28,448 bases of DNA from positions 1-28,448 of the forward strand of contig CAJUIH010000030.1 of assembly GCA_910586045.1 (NCBI GenBank), read 5' to 3'. Numbering within the stretch: position 1 is the stretch's first letter; every line of letters begins with the position of its first letter. Position numbers and translations under genes: made by a program. A model generated the notes under the pieces. That model did no database searches, was not told the origin of the DNA, and was given only the letters and a program-made list of their open reading frames with translations. The DNA comes from an uncultured Eubacterium sp. Lineage in GTDB: Bacteria > Bacillota > Clostridia > Lachnospirales > Lachnospiraceae. Shown in pieces: positions 1 to 8,353 of this stretch.

Positions 1-7
1 ATAAGAG

Positions 8-36
8 ATTGTTATAAAATACTTGTAGATAACAAT
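8..36. repeat. AT-rich 8-bp inverted repeat after the operon
   Basis: ATTGTTAT (8-15) and ATAACAAT (29-36) are perfect inverted copies around a 13-base loop. They lie about 30-55 bases past the stop of the last gene of the minus-strand operon. The repeat could be a weak terminator or an operator for whatever lies to the left. No clean T-tract follows on the minus strand, so termination is only a guess. Confidence 0.3.
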
Positions 37-64
37 TTGCTATAAAATGTTATGTTCAAGAATC

Positions 65-1297
65 TTATGCCTCTGCCGGCGCGCCGACAGCCTCTATGTC
101 ATCCTCTTTCGTACTTCCAGCCGTCTCTTGCGCTTCTTCTGTTTCTTCCTCTGTTTCGTCCGTCTCTTCCTCTGAATCTTGTTCCTGCGCGTGCGCCTTT
201 GCAAGATCCGCAAGCATTTCCTTTAATTTCTGCCAAAACGACTGCAATGCTGGCACTGCTTCTTCTTTTACCCATTCCTTTGCGGCCGTATATGTTTCGT
301 CCGCATATTCTTTTGCTGCCGTTCCCTTTTCAACCGCCAGCTCTTTTAACTGTCCGGCACTTTCCGGTATCGTTTCCCACAAGGTGACCAAAAGCTCCAC
401 CATTTTCAATTCTGTTACCGCCGTCAGCACAATAGCAGTCACAATGCCAACCGCGTGAAACCCAAAGATTGCTGCCGTCAACAGAAATACGATTTGGCCC
501 GTCTGATAAAGAACCGCGCCTGCCGCGACAATGACCAAAAGAGTTACGAGCGCGCTCGCGATCTTTTTAAGCTTTTCCAGTACTTTGTCCCATGAAATTT
601 TACCTAAAACGCCGTCAATCCTTGCTTTCGCTGCCGCCGCGCAGGCGGATACATGGATCCCTGCCCATCTTGCCCCCAGATCGGACGGTATATACTGGAT
701 TTTGCCCTGCTGGTTCAAAATATAGATAGCCAGCGCAATATAATATTTTTCGTTCTCATCTTTCAATGCGTCTGCCGAAGCATCCGGGATCTGCGACCCG
801 ACAGCGCGGAAAAACAGTTCCATTGCCTCCGCTTCTTCGTGCATAAGGGAGAACTGGTCAATATACTCTGCCGTCAGATCTTTTAGTTTGTCCAAATCCT
901 CTTGTGTGATTTCCCCTTCCTTTTTGATGGCCAAATCTTTAAATTCGTTTAAACCGTAATCTTTATCCGCTAAATTGGCGCAAAGCGCCTCCAGGCTCTC
1001 TGCTAAAACCGCATACTGCCAATCGATAGCCTGTTCCCCCAGCGCGGATGTATCCAATGCTTTGCGGATCTGCTCCCTGCTTTCTTCTGCTTCAAGCTGG
1101 GCCAGCAGTTCATCAAAATCATGGATCCCCCCGCAGATTTCAGCTACCTCTTTTTGTTCGTCAACCGTTTCGATCCGGCCTGCAAGGGAAATCTGCATAT
1201 TTTCTTCTATCGTAAGATTCCCGTTTGCTTCCTGTTTTAATTCTTCTGCCAACTGGCAGACCAGCCTGATTTCGTCTTCGTTTAATCTTTTACTCAT
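65..1297 (-). CDS. Membrane protein with acidic tail, last gene of the AAA+/Hsp70-like operon
   Basis: I recognise no family for this 410-residue protein. Residues 1-240 look helical and charged, with no signal peptide. Two or three adjacent hydrophobic segments follow at about 247-295, rich in Ala, Val, Leu and Ile and typical of a membrane hairpin. The last 45 residues or so are strongly acidic, with runs of Glu interrupted by Asp, Thr and Ala, and are probably disordered and exposed to the cytoplasm. The ATG overlaps the stop of the preceding gene by four bases (ATGA), so the two should be translationally coupled. The layout, with a large soluble N-terminus, a central membrane hairpin and a soluble tail, resembles that of the neighbouring 356-residue protein. 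By inference the two form a membrane platform for the ATPases encoded upstream. The reading frame is certain; the function is not known. Confidence 0.85.
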   Translation of the reverse strand: MSKRLNEDEIRLVCQLAEELKQEANGNLTIEENMQISLAGRIETVDEQKEVAEICGGIHDFDELLAQLEAEESREQIRKALDTSALGEQAIDWQYAVLAESLEALCANLADKDYGLNEFKDLAIKKEGEITQEDLDKLKDLTAEYIDQFSLMHEEAEAMELFFRAVGSQIPDASADALKDENEKYYIALAIYILNQQGKIQYIPSDLGARWAGIHVSACAAAAKARIDGVLGKISWDKVLEKLKKIASALVTLLVIVAAGAVLYQTGQIVFLLTAAIFGFHAVGIVTAIVLTAVTELKMVELLVTLWETIPESAGQLKELAVEKGTAAKEYADETYTAAKEWVKEEAVPALQSFWQKLKEMLADLAKAHAQEQDSEEETDETEEETEEAQETAGSTKEDDIEAVGAPAEA

Positions 1298-2364
1298 GCC
1301 ATTCCCTCCTGATACTTTTCATCCATATTTTCAAAAAATTTCTCATAAAATTTTTCATGCAGTCTTTTATAAGAACTTTCATAAAAATCTGCCTGTTTGC
1401 TCCACTCTGCTTCCTGCTTCAAGAAATCTGCCTGCTCGTCGCCGTCCGTCTTTTTACGGCTCCATTTTTCAGCGGAAGCCCGTACCGCCTGTGCAATTCC
1501 GCCAACCAGCAATACGCTGCCCATAACGGCAGTTAGATACAGCGCAGCCGCTAACAAAACACCGACCAGCATTCCAACACCGCTAAACGCAAGCGTCTCA
1601 AGCAATGGAGACGCCGTAATGCCAAGCGCCGCCGCACTCGCTGCAAACGCCGCCCCGATTGCCGCCGATACGATACCGTCCATCACCTGCGTGCAGCTTT
1701 CCTGCCCGTCAAACGCGCTTTCCCACGCATATCCGGCCATAAGCGTCTGTGCGGCCGCACAGGTTCCAAGAAGCTCCGGAACCATTCCAAACTCCATCGG
1801 AAGTACCCCGTGCAGGCTCGCCATATACTCCGCCGCCGCGAAAAAAAAGGCATCTGCTTTGCATCCTATTGTATGGTCGATAATTCTTTCGCTTTGCTCC
1901 TGAAAAAAAGGATCCGTCAATGCATCCGCCATCTGCACAACCGAGGGTTTCGCGCATTCGTCCAGTTTTAACGCAAGCAGATTTTTTAACGCTTCCTCCG
2001 GCAACGCCGCCCTGGCAGCCATTTCCGGTGCGGATTTCGGATATTGTTCAAATGCATCCAGGCATTGCAGAAAAAAACCTTTTCGCTGCTGCGGTTCCAT
2101 TCCCCCTGTCAGATCGTCCAGCATTCGCTGTACGAAATCCGGCGCTTCCAAAGACTCTTTGTCTTGGCATAAGCGGTACATTTCCTCTATCCCTGTTTGT
2201 ATCCTCTCACACATGCCAAGCGTATAGTCATAATCCAAACTGCCCCCGTATGCCTGGATCGCCTTTGCCGCCTTTTGCGCTGTAACAGGTTCCCCGCCGG
2301 CCATTTTACACAGATAATCGTAAAATGTTTGTATTTTTTGTTTCTGGCTGCTTGTAAGACGCAT
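1294..2364 (-). CDS. Membrane protein of unknown function in the AAA+/Hsp70-like operon
   Basis: This 356-residue protein belongs to no family I recognise. Residues 1-220 are predicted helical and soluble. Hydrophobic, Ala/Gly/Leu-rich stretches at roughly 228-250 and 255-295 would form two to three membrane segments. A charged tail of about 60 residues, rich in Lys, Glu, Tyr and Phe, closes the protein. The start is well supported by a strong site (AGGAGGTG, five bases before the ATG). The 103-base gap before it, the largest in the operon, contains a plausible internal promoter. The next gene overlaps by four bases. Given its operon position and architecture, it may be a membrane partner or anchor of the two ATPases encoded just upstream. 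That is inference; no catalytic motif is visible. Confidence 0.85.
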   Translation of the reverse strand: MRLTSSQKQKIQTFYDYLCKMAGGEPVTAQKAAKAIQAYGGSLDYDYTLGMCERIQTGIEEMYRLCQDKESLEAPDFVQRMLDDLTGGMEPQQRKGFFLQCLDAFEQYPKSAPEMAARAALPEEALKNLLALKLDECAKPSVVQMADALTDPFFQEQSERIIDHTIGCKADAFFFAAAEYMASLHGVLPMEFGMVPELLGTCAAAQTLMAGYAWESAFDGQESCTQVMDGIVSAAIGAAFAASAAALGITASPLLETLAFSGVGMLVGVLLAAALYLTAVMGSVLLVGGIAQAVRASAEKWSRKKTDGDEQADFLKQEAEWSKQADFYESSYKRLHEKFYEKFFENMDEKYQEGMA

Positions 2365-2406
2365 TTTTTCACCTCCTGCCGTTATCGCTATTATCGCGCA
2401 ACTCCC

Positions 2407-2435
2407 ATAATAATTTGTATATTTTCATTAATCAA
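2407..2435 (-). promoter_or_regulatory. Possible internal promoter for the two membrane-protein genes
   Basis: On the minus strand, TTGATT (2435-2430) and TATTAT (2412-2407) are separated by exactly 17 bases. This lies in the 103-base gap between the AAA+ gene and the 356-residue membrane protein gene. It could let the last two genes be expressed separately from the main operon promoter. A short tandem repeat (GCGATAATA, GCGATAACG) lies just downstream. Confidence 0.4.
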
Positions 2436-2467
2436 ATGTAACCAAACCCTATGTTGCCTAATCCTAT

Positions 2468-4372
2468 TCAGCTCTCTTTTCGCTCCTTATGCGCTTTCGA
2501 GATTTCAGCCGAAATCCGTTCAAACAGATACGCGTCATAATCGTGTTCCGGTTTTATTAAATCTTGCTTTCGAAAGGCACAGGCTTCCTCATCGTATGCT
2601 GTAAACGGAAACAGGTCCAGGCTGGCCGCGTTTGTATACTGGTTTTTATAAGCGGACAGCCAAAATTCCACAATGTCTTTTCGATTGGTAACACCATACG
2701 GCTGGCAGTATTTTCCTTTCGCCGCACACAAAAGCGCTTCCAGATATTCCTCCTGGCGGTAAGGGCGCGGCGAACGTTTCTTTTCCGCCTGTCTTTTCAG
2801 ATCGCGGTTTGCCTGCGTAATTAAATTTTCTACATTCGCCCCGGTAAAAAACATATTCTTTTCTTTTTCGCGTGCATATTCCGTGATTTTAGACAAAAAA
2901 GACCGCGCCGTCTCCCGGTAATCCGCATCCTGAAACAGCCGCCCGTTCGCCCGCCTGTTCGCATGCTCCATATGCAGACGGAAAATTTCCACTAATTCGT
3001 CATGTGTGGGCATAAACACACAAAACCGCATGTCAAAACGCCCATCCCGCAAAAGCTCCGGCTTTAGATGAACGACGCTGTTGCTTGTCGCAAAAAAGAA
3101 GATCTGCCGTTCATTTTCCTGCATCCAGTCCAAAAGGGCCGTTAAAATATTCATTTTTACATCATTGCTGCTGCTCTTTCCTTCTGTATCAAATGTTTTT
3201 TCGATCTCGTCCAAGAGGACAATGCACGGAGAGAGCGCTTCAATCCGTTTGCGGCAGCGTTTGAAATTCGCTTCCGAATCCCCTACCAGGCCGCCCAGCA
3301 GGTTGTCCATCCGAAACTGCACAAGCGGCACATTTCCCTCCAGCCCGCCCATCCGAAACGCCACCTGTTTGGCTGCCTGTGTTTTCCCGCTTCCCGGAAT
3401 ACCGGTTAAAAGCACGCCTTTCGGCGGCTTGTTTCCAAAACGGAACGCTTTTTCTTCATCCAAAAACTCTTCTTTGATATCATCGATCCAGCACAAAAAC
3501 TCCTTTAAGCCTTCGACCGCCGCTTCCTGCGGTTCGATCATCGTTACCGTAGAATCATACCGGGCTTCTTTTTTCTTTAATTCCGCAACGAGACGCTTTC
3601 TCGACTCCACAATATGGCGCAGGTTTTTCTCCGTCCCGCTCCCGTCTGCCGTCCTGCCAAAAAAGCTCCCGTATTCCGCCCGCAAATCCGCTAAAATTTC
3701 CAAGATACCCTTTTTGGAAATGCCGCGCAAATCCCTCGCCGCTTCCACAATCCGCTTTTTTTCCACGGAATCGATGCTTGCGGATCCCAAACCTGCACCA
3801 TATTCCCGGACTGCCTGCGCGGACAAAAAATCTTCTACATCGCCCTGGTCCATTTCCGGAACGTCAATCACTTCGATCTCTCCTTCAAACCCTTTGGGAC
3901 ACCGCAGAATAGGGCTGACTAAAAATAAAATAAGAAAACGCCCCTGTTCCTGCTCTTCCCGTGCCGCAGCCGAAAGAAACTGTTTTAGGAAATGCGAAGC
4001 CGCCGTCTCGCGCAGGATATGAAAATCATTCAGCAGAAAAAAAGATGGGGAAACGGCTCGAAACATCCGGCCTGGTTCTTCCCGCTCGCTGAAAAATTCG
4101 TTTTTGATATAGTTTCTTTCTTTCAAATCAAAGGCTTCATAGGCATCTTCCAAAATATGGTTTGCCCGGACAACCGGATAAAAGCAGTCGCCGCTTATAT
4201 TCTGCAGCATCAGCTCCTGTTTTTTGTCTGTCACAAAACTTTTGAGCAATTCTGCCATTTCTTCAAAGACAGCAGGCAGAATATCCCGGTCTTCTGTCGT
4301 CAGATACACCACATGCCTGTGTTTTTCCCTTATCATGGAAAGTCTTTGTTCTATTTCATGCATCCTTGACAT
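2468..4372 (-). CDS. Ycf46-like AAA+ ATPase
   Basis: The 634-residue protein has a clear AAA+ module: Walker A GIPGSGKT (324-331), Walker B IVLLDEIEK (384-392), sensor 1 around FFATSNS (426-432, Asn431) and an arginine-finger segment LLRDGRFD (440-447). The spacing and wording (a PPKGVLLTG lead-in, then LDWMQEN before sensor 1) closely recall the Ycf46 branch of classical AAA ATPases. The N-terminal part fits that family too: residues about 20-185 look like a degenerate P-loop fold, with a FFLLNDFHIL segment at 111-120 and LVSPILRCPKGFE at 151-163. About 190 residues follow the AAA core. Such proteins are cytosolic ATP-driven remodellers, and their substrates are mostly unknown. The gene overlaps the Hsp70-like gene upstream by 17 bases, a strong hint that the two products work together. 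A second ATG lies three codons downstream. Confidence 0.9.
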   Translation of the reverse strand: MSRMHEIEQRLSMIREKHRHVVYLTTEDRDILPAVFEEMAELLKSFVTDKKQELMLQNISGDCFYPVVRANHILEDAYEAFDLKERNYIKNEFFSEREEPGRMFRAVSPSFFLLNDFHILRETAASHFLKQFLSAAAREEQEQGRFLILFLVSPILRCPKGFEGEIEVIDVPEMDQGDVEDFLSAQAVREYGAGLGSASIDSVEKKRIVEAARDLRGISKKGILEILADLRAEYGSFFGRTADGSGTEKNLRHIVESRKRLVAELKKKEARYDSTVTMIEPQEAAVEGLKEFLCWIDDIKEEFLDEEKAFRFGNKPPKGVLLTGIPGSGKTQAAKQVAFRMGGLEGNVPLVQFRMDNLLGGLVGDSEANFKRCRKRIEALSPCIVLLDEIEKTFDTEGKSSSNDVKMNILTALLDWMQENERQIFFFATSNSVVHLKPELLRDGRFDMRFCVFMPTHDELVEIFRLHMEHANRRANGRLFQDADYRETARSFLSKITEYAREKEKNMFFTGANVENLITQANRDLKRQAEKKRSPRPYRQEEYLEALLCAAKGKYCQPYGVTNRKDIVEFWLSAYKNQYTNAASLDLFPFTAYDEEACAFRKQDLIKPEHDYDAYLFERISAEISKAHKERKES

Positions 4373-6380
4373 TTGACACCTCTCTTACGAAGTACGGCAT
4401 TAATCCATCCATATATACTTCCAGCGAATCATCTGTATTCCGCAGGATTGTCTGATACACATATGACGCCACTTCTTTTGTTTCCTCCTCTATCTGCGGT
4501 TTTAATTTTGCTAAGATGATCGTTTTATGTTCTGTGATATGCGTCTGAATGTCGATTTTTTCTGCCCGGGTCAGCGCCGTATTCCAGGAAATTTTGCGGA
4601 AGCCAAGAAAGCTTAATAAATTGCATGCTTTGGTTTTAAAAGTCAAAAGATCATCCAGATAAATCCGGATCTGGTTTAGATTGCCCTCAAACGCGGATAT
4701 AATGTCCCCCTGTTCGATTCTGCATTCATACCTGCGGTCTGCTTTTGGAAACAGGCGCATGAAGTTTTCTTCTAGGGCTTCGTTGATATCCGTAAGCACC
4801 TGTTCTTCTTCCAGCAATCCCATTACGTTTTCCCGGACTGCATCGACTGGAATATGATACGGCATAGCAATCCAGTCTTTGAGCGTATGTCTCGTATCGT
4901 CTTTTACCCATTCCTGAATCTGGCCGATATAAACCTGCTGCCATATTTTTTCCATGCAGGCGGCCTGGATCCGTTCGCTGACTTTTACGCGGATTGCCGC
5001 AAACTGCCCATGCACCTGTTTTCGGATCTTTGCAAGCTGCTCCCTTTTTTTTAGTTCCGCGTATCCCATATAGGCAAGTCCCCTGGAAACGGAAAAATGA
5101 CGGTCCTGTGCCGGACGCTCAAGCCGTATGCCGTTTTTTTCCACTTCAAACACATCCGCAATCATCTCCTGCAAAAACGGCATGACCGTTGCCCCGCCTG
5201 TCAGAATGATCCGGTCAATGGCCACCGGCGTATTTGCTGCCCGGTCGAAACACCTTGCTTTCGCTCCTTGAAAAAATACTTCTGCCGCGTCCCGGAAACT
5301 TTTATAATCCTGTGTGCGGTTTCCTCCAAACGGATCTTCTTCCTCCATATGGCTGCGTTCCACACGCACCGGCATTTGTTCAATGGCAAACCGCAGGAAC
5401 TTTTCATCCATCTCTTTTACGATTTTTCTGCCGTCATACCAAACGGCCGCCCTGCCCAAATCCTCCCCGTCTTTCCCGTTCGGGCCAAAAAATTCTTCTT
5501 TTTTCTTGCGCAGTTTTAAAATATGATTTCCCTCATGATCGGAAAGCTTTTTTACCGCTTCCTCATGAATCGCTTTCCGTTTGTCCACCGGAATGGAAAC
5601 GTCTTTTTCCTCCAGGAAAAAAAGATCGAGCATATTTTGTTCGATCATACCGGCGCCAATCTGGCGGCTGTATTCGTTGATGACCTTACCGTCTTTAACT
5701 ACGGCACAGTCAAAGGTACTGCTGCCCCCGTCAATTACCATGATCGTCTCATTTTTTCCAATATTGCCAAGCTTGTATTCATTTGCCATCGCCGCTTCCG
5801 CTTCTGAATAAACCAGCACATGAAACTTGACTTTTACCGCTGTCTGCGCATCCAGGCTGACTGGCTTTTCCTCCAGCCCCGGCAGAAATTCCTTTAAAAG
5901 CATCTGGTAATCTTTTGCCTGGTTTTCCCATATACTGCTGGAAGGCCGGCCGACAAACAGGTAAATATGCTTGACCTTTCTGCCTTTGTAATCCCCGATG
6001 ATCTCTTTGTTTTTTAATAGGTCGCGGATTAAGCAGTAAAATGATTTTCCCATTAAATACTGGTACGTATGGGCATCCTGCAGCTTTTTGCCGTATTTTT
6101 TTACCGCGCTTTCGGGCGGTACTTTCATATTGGTATAAATCTCGCCGCCGTATTTTAAAACTTCCTCGCCGATCACTTCTTTTTGGTCATGGTAAGCAGC
6201 AAAGACATACTTATTGTTATTATTATCAATGCTAAGATTGCTCAATTCCACGTTCCCATACCGAAACCTCGCCATACATGCCGCATATTCCCCCGCACCG
6301 TTATCAATCCCAATGACACTGACATCATCCGGGTCCAGGGCCTCTTCGTTAAAATACGCAAATAAATCCATCGTTTCCAT
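4356..6380 (-). CDS. Actin/Hsp70-fold ATPase lacking a DnaK-type substrate domain
   Basis: This 674-residue protein carries the signature loops of the actin/Hsp70 ATPase fold. These are phosphate loop 1 VIGIDNGAG (22-30), a connecting EAEAAMANEY segment (193-202), phosphate loop 2 VIDGGSSTFDCAVV (215-228) and an adenosine-type glycine motif IILTGGATVMP (391-401). After about residue 440 there is a long, mostly helical tail instead of the beta-sandwich and lid of DnaK, so this is not a housekeeping chaperone. A ribosome site AAGGAG lies nine bases before the ATG. The 3' end overlaps the AAA+ gene by 17 bases. By family knowledge the N-terminal part should bind and hydrolyse ATP in a nucleotide-dependent clamp. 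The partner is unknown; the operon suggests the Ycf46-like ATPase and the coiled-coil or membrane proteins. Confidence 0.9.
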   Translation of the reverse strand: METMDLFAYFNEEALDPDDVSVIGIDNGAGEYAACMARFRYGNVELSNLSIDNNNNKYVFAAYHDQKEVIGEEVLKYGGEIYTNMKVPPESAVKKYGKKLQDAHTYQYLMGKSFYCLIRDLLKNKEIIGDYKGRKVKHIYLFVGRPSSSIWENQAKDYQMLLKEFLPGLEEKPVSLDAQTAVKVKFHVLVYSEAEAAMANEYKLGNIGKNETIMVIDGGSSTFDCAVVKDGKVINEYSRQIGAGMIEQNMLDLFFLEEKDVSIPVDKRKAIHEEAVKKLSDHEGNHILKLRKKKEEFFGPNGKDGEDLGRAAVWYDGRKIVKEMDEKFLRFAIEQMPVRVERSHMEEEDPFGGNRTQDYKSFRDAAEVFFQGAKARCFDRAANTPVAIDRIILTGGATVMPFLQEMIADVFEVEKNGIRLERPAQDRHFSVSRGLAYMGYAELKKREQLAKIRKQVHGQFAAIRVKVSERIQAACMEKIWQQVYIGQIQEWVKDDTRHTLKDWIAMPYHIPVDAVRENVMGLLEEEQVLTDINEALEENFMRLFPKADRRYECRIEQGDIISAFEGNLNQIRIYLDDLLTFKTKACNLLSFLGFRKISWNTALTRAEKIDIQTHITEHKTIILAKLKPQIEEETKEVASYVYQTILRNTDDSLEVYMDGLMPYFVREVSNVKDA

Positions 6381-6413
6381 CCGCTTTTTCTCCTTGTACC
6401 TAATCTGACTAAC

Positions 6414-6451
6414 GAACGGTATGCCGTCTGCAAATTATCCGCATACCGTTC
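6414..6451. repeat. 11-bp perfect inverted repeat at a gene junction
   Basis: GAACGGTATGC (6414-6424) and GCATACCGTTC (6441-6451) are perfect inverted copies around a 16-base loop. The right arm lies within the last codons of the 345-residue gene and the left arm in the gap before the Hsp70-like gene. In RNA this would be a stable hairpin around the stop codon. No T-run follows on the minus strand, so a processing or expression-balancing hairpin fits better than a terminator. Confidence 0.5.
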
Positions 6452-7472
6452 CGATATAAGGCCCGAGCACTTCCCATACACCATCCCTTTGAATAAACAG
6501 GCCCGGATAGATTACCGCATCCTGTGCTGGTACAAAAAAACGCTCCTGCAGCTTTGGCTGCCGTGCCAGCCTGCCGTCGTCGGCAAACATCGGGTAAATA
6601 CCGCCTGCTTCCAAAATCTGTATCATTTCGCCTGCCGTGCGTTCCATCCATTGACGGTCCGGCAGATATCCGCTTTCTATTTTTTCCAGTTCTTTGATGA
6701 TTCTGCCTAACCCCTGCACAGCCGTTTTTTTCTGAAAAGAAATTTTTCCCTGCCTGATTTGTACTTCATCTTCCCGTTTATATTTCGCAAGCGCGTCCAG
6801 ACTTTCTTTTCTGATCTTTTCTATGATTTCCTGTTCTTTAAATGCTTCGCAAAATCCCGGGAATACGAGCTTTGCGTCCTCCAAAATCCCATTCATCTTC
6901 CGAGCGGACAGCAATAGCGGCCTGACCGCCTCTTCCCGCAGATCTTCCATTTTTTGATCCTGCAAAAATGTATCCGCGTTCCTTGCAGCCCCCGCCAGCA
7001 TCTGCAGGCACAGGGCATGGCTGTCAAAATATTGTTCATACGGCCTGCACAGACGGATTTCATACAATTGCCTTTGACGGTTCAGCAATACCTCCGGCAA
7101 AGCCTCCTGCAGCAGTTTTCGCATAGCGGCATTTTCTTCGGTTAACTGGCGGTTTCGCTCTCCCGCTTGTTTCATTTTTTCTTTTAACCGGGTATTTTCC
7201 CTTTTTAACTCTTTGATTTCGTCCGGCTCTTGACAGGATTCCTTTGTTAAATATGCTTCCCTAAGCTTGTTATTGTATACTTTTAAACGGCGGTTCTGCG
7301 CTTTTAGGGCATTGATTTCCGCCTCCGGCCCGTCATGAATTTCTTTGGATTCCCTGACCCTTTCTTTCGGCCTGCCGTTTCCCCTGCGCAGCTCGCTGTT
7401 TTGGTTTTGTTTGACTGCCGCCTTTGTTTTCATGGAACCGGCACCCCTGACCGGCGCTTTTTTAGAACCCAT
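6435..7472 (-). CDS. Coiled-coil protein, soluble paralogue of the next upstream gene
   Basis: This is a 345-residue protein of unknown function. A basic, Gln/Lys/Arg-rich N-terminus (1-45) leads into a predicted coiled coil (about 48-135) with regular Leu spacing and many Glu, Lys and Arg. The C-terminal half matches the upstream 283-residue protein at several points: RPYEQYFDSHALCLQML (143-159), GIYPMF (291-296) and a closing YPGLFIQRDGVWEVLG (322-337). The two therefore share a helical domain plus a short C-terminal module, with a coiled coil in place of the paralogue's membrane anchor. I chose the ATG at 7472 because GAGGTG lies seven bases before it. An in-frame ATG at 7487 has no such site and would overlap the upstream gene. 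By inference this is the cytosolic partner of a membrane-bound paralogue. Confidence 0.85.
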   Translation of the reverse strand: MGSKKAPVRGAGSMKTKAAVKQNQNSELRRGNGRPKERVRESKEIHDGPEAEINALKAQNRRLKVYNNKLREAYLTKESCQEPDEIKELKRENTRLKEKMKQAGERNRQLTEENAAMRKLLQEALPEVLLNRQRQLYEIRLCRPYEQYFDSHALCLQMLAGAARNADTFLQDQKMEDLREEAVRPLLLSARKMNGILEDAKLVFPGFCEAFKEQEIIEKIRKESLDALAKYKREDEVQIRQGKISFQKKTAVQGLGRIIKELEKIESGYLPDRQWMERTAGEMIQILEAGGIYPMFADDGRLARQPKLQERFFVPAQDAVIYPGLFIQRDGVWEVLGPYIGTVCG

Positions 7473-7476
7473 TTGC

Positions 7477-8328
7477 TTACACCTCACGATCCATTCCTAT
7501 ATTGGCCCCCAGCACTTCCCAGGCCCCGTCCCTTTGGATCAGCAGCCCCGGATACCGCAGGGAATGTTCGCCGGCTGTGCCAAACCGTTTCCTTACATCC
7601 GCACCCAGCCGTTGATCCCCTGCAAACATCGGATAAATACCATGTTTTTCTAAAATATGTGCCACGCTGTCGGCCTGCGCGCCGACCATCCGCGCCCTGT
7701 CGCGGCCGTTATGCGCGGCCTGCACAAACAGCTCCATCGCGTTTACCACGCCGCCCAGTTCCCTTGCGGCTGCCGCTTTTTGCAGGGCAATCCTGCCAGC
7801 CTGCATCCGCAGTTCGTTTTCCCTGGTATATGCTTCGATTTCCTGCATGGAGAGTTTTTCGATCGCTTCCTTTTTCAGCTCTGCCGCAAACGTTTTCGCA
7901 TTCTCCGGCAAAATAATGATCCCGTGCCGCGTTTTTCCGCCCGCGTTTTTTACCGCGCTGATTAAAGGTTCCGCGATGACATCCTTTAGGTAATAATCGA
8001 TTTTTTCCTGATCCAGCATCCCTTCTGAAACAGCGGCAAGTCCCAGCAGCATCTGCAGGGGCAGCGCGCTTTGCTCAAACAGCCTTTCATAGGGACGCTC
8101 CTGTTCCAGTTCCCACAAACTTCGTTCTGTCGATAGCAATTTTTCGATCCGTTCTTGTGTTCCCTGCTCTTTTTTTACCGCTGTCTTTTGCAGTTCGTTT
8201 TCCCGCTGCCGATTTTTCGGCTGAATGTCTGCCCGTTTCTTTTCCTGCACCCTGCCGCCGCTGCCGATCAGCAGCGCCGCCCCCACAAGCAAAAAGACGG
8301 CCGCAAGGACAAATAGTACTGTCTGCAT
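7477..8328 (-). CDS. Membrane-anchored paralogue of the coiled-coil protein
   Basis: The 283-residue protein starts with one hydrophobic segment (about 3-22, rich in Val, Leu and Ala) followed by basic residues, which predicts an N-terminal anchor with the rest in the cytoplasm. A short charged helical stretch (30-75) precedes the domain shared with the downstream gene: RPYERLFEQSALPLQML (78-94), GIYPMF (230-235) and YPGLLIQRDGAWEVLG (260-275). The N-terminal anchor makes it a candidate for tethering the complex to the membrane. Its last codons carry the ribosome site of the paralogous gene four bases downstream, so the two are translated together. No catalytic residues are evident, and I know of no named family. 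The gene pair looks like an old duplication followed by a swap of the N-terminal region. Confidence 0.85.
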   Translation of the reverse strand: MQTVLFVLAAVFLLVGAALLIGSGGRVQEKKRADIQPKNRQRENELQKTAVKKEQGTQERIEKLLSTERSLWELEQERPYERLFEQSALPLQMLLGLAAVSEGMLDQEKIDYYLKDVIAEPLISAVKNAGGKTRHGIIILPENAKTFAAELKKEAIEKLSMQEIEAYTRENELRMQAGRIALQKAAAARELGGVVNAMELFVQAAHNGRDRARMVGAQADSVAHILEKHGIYPMFAGDQRLGADVRKRFGTAGEHSLRYPGLLIQRDGAWEVLGANIGMDREV

Positions 8329-8353
8329 ATTATTCTGCTACTCCCTGTTTTCA

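Noticed and set aside
3081..4022. Long plus-strand frame of 313 codons opposite the AAA+ gene
   Set aside because: It mirrors a clearly coding minus-strand gene with intact ATPase motifs; its translation is Ser/Arg/Pro-rich with no domain.
4356..6380. Housekeeping DnaK
   Set aside because: The substrate-binding beta domain and lid are missing, and grpE/dnaJ are not nearby.
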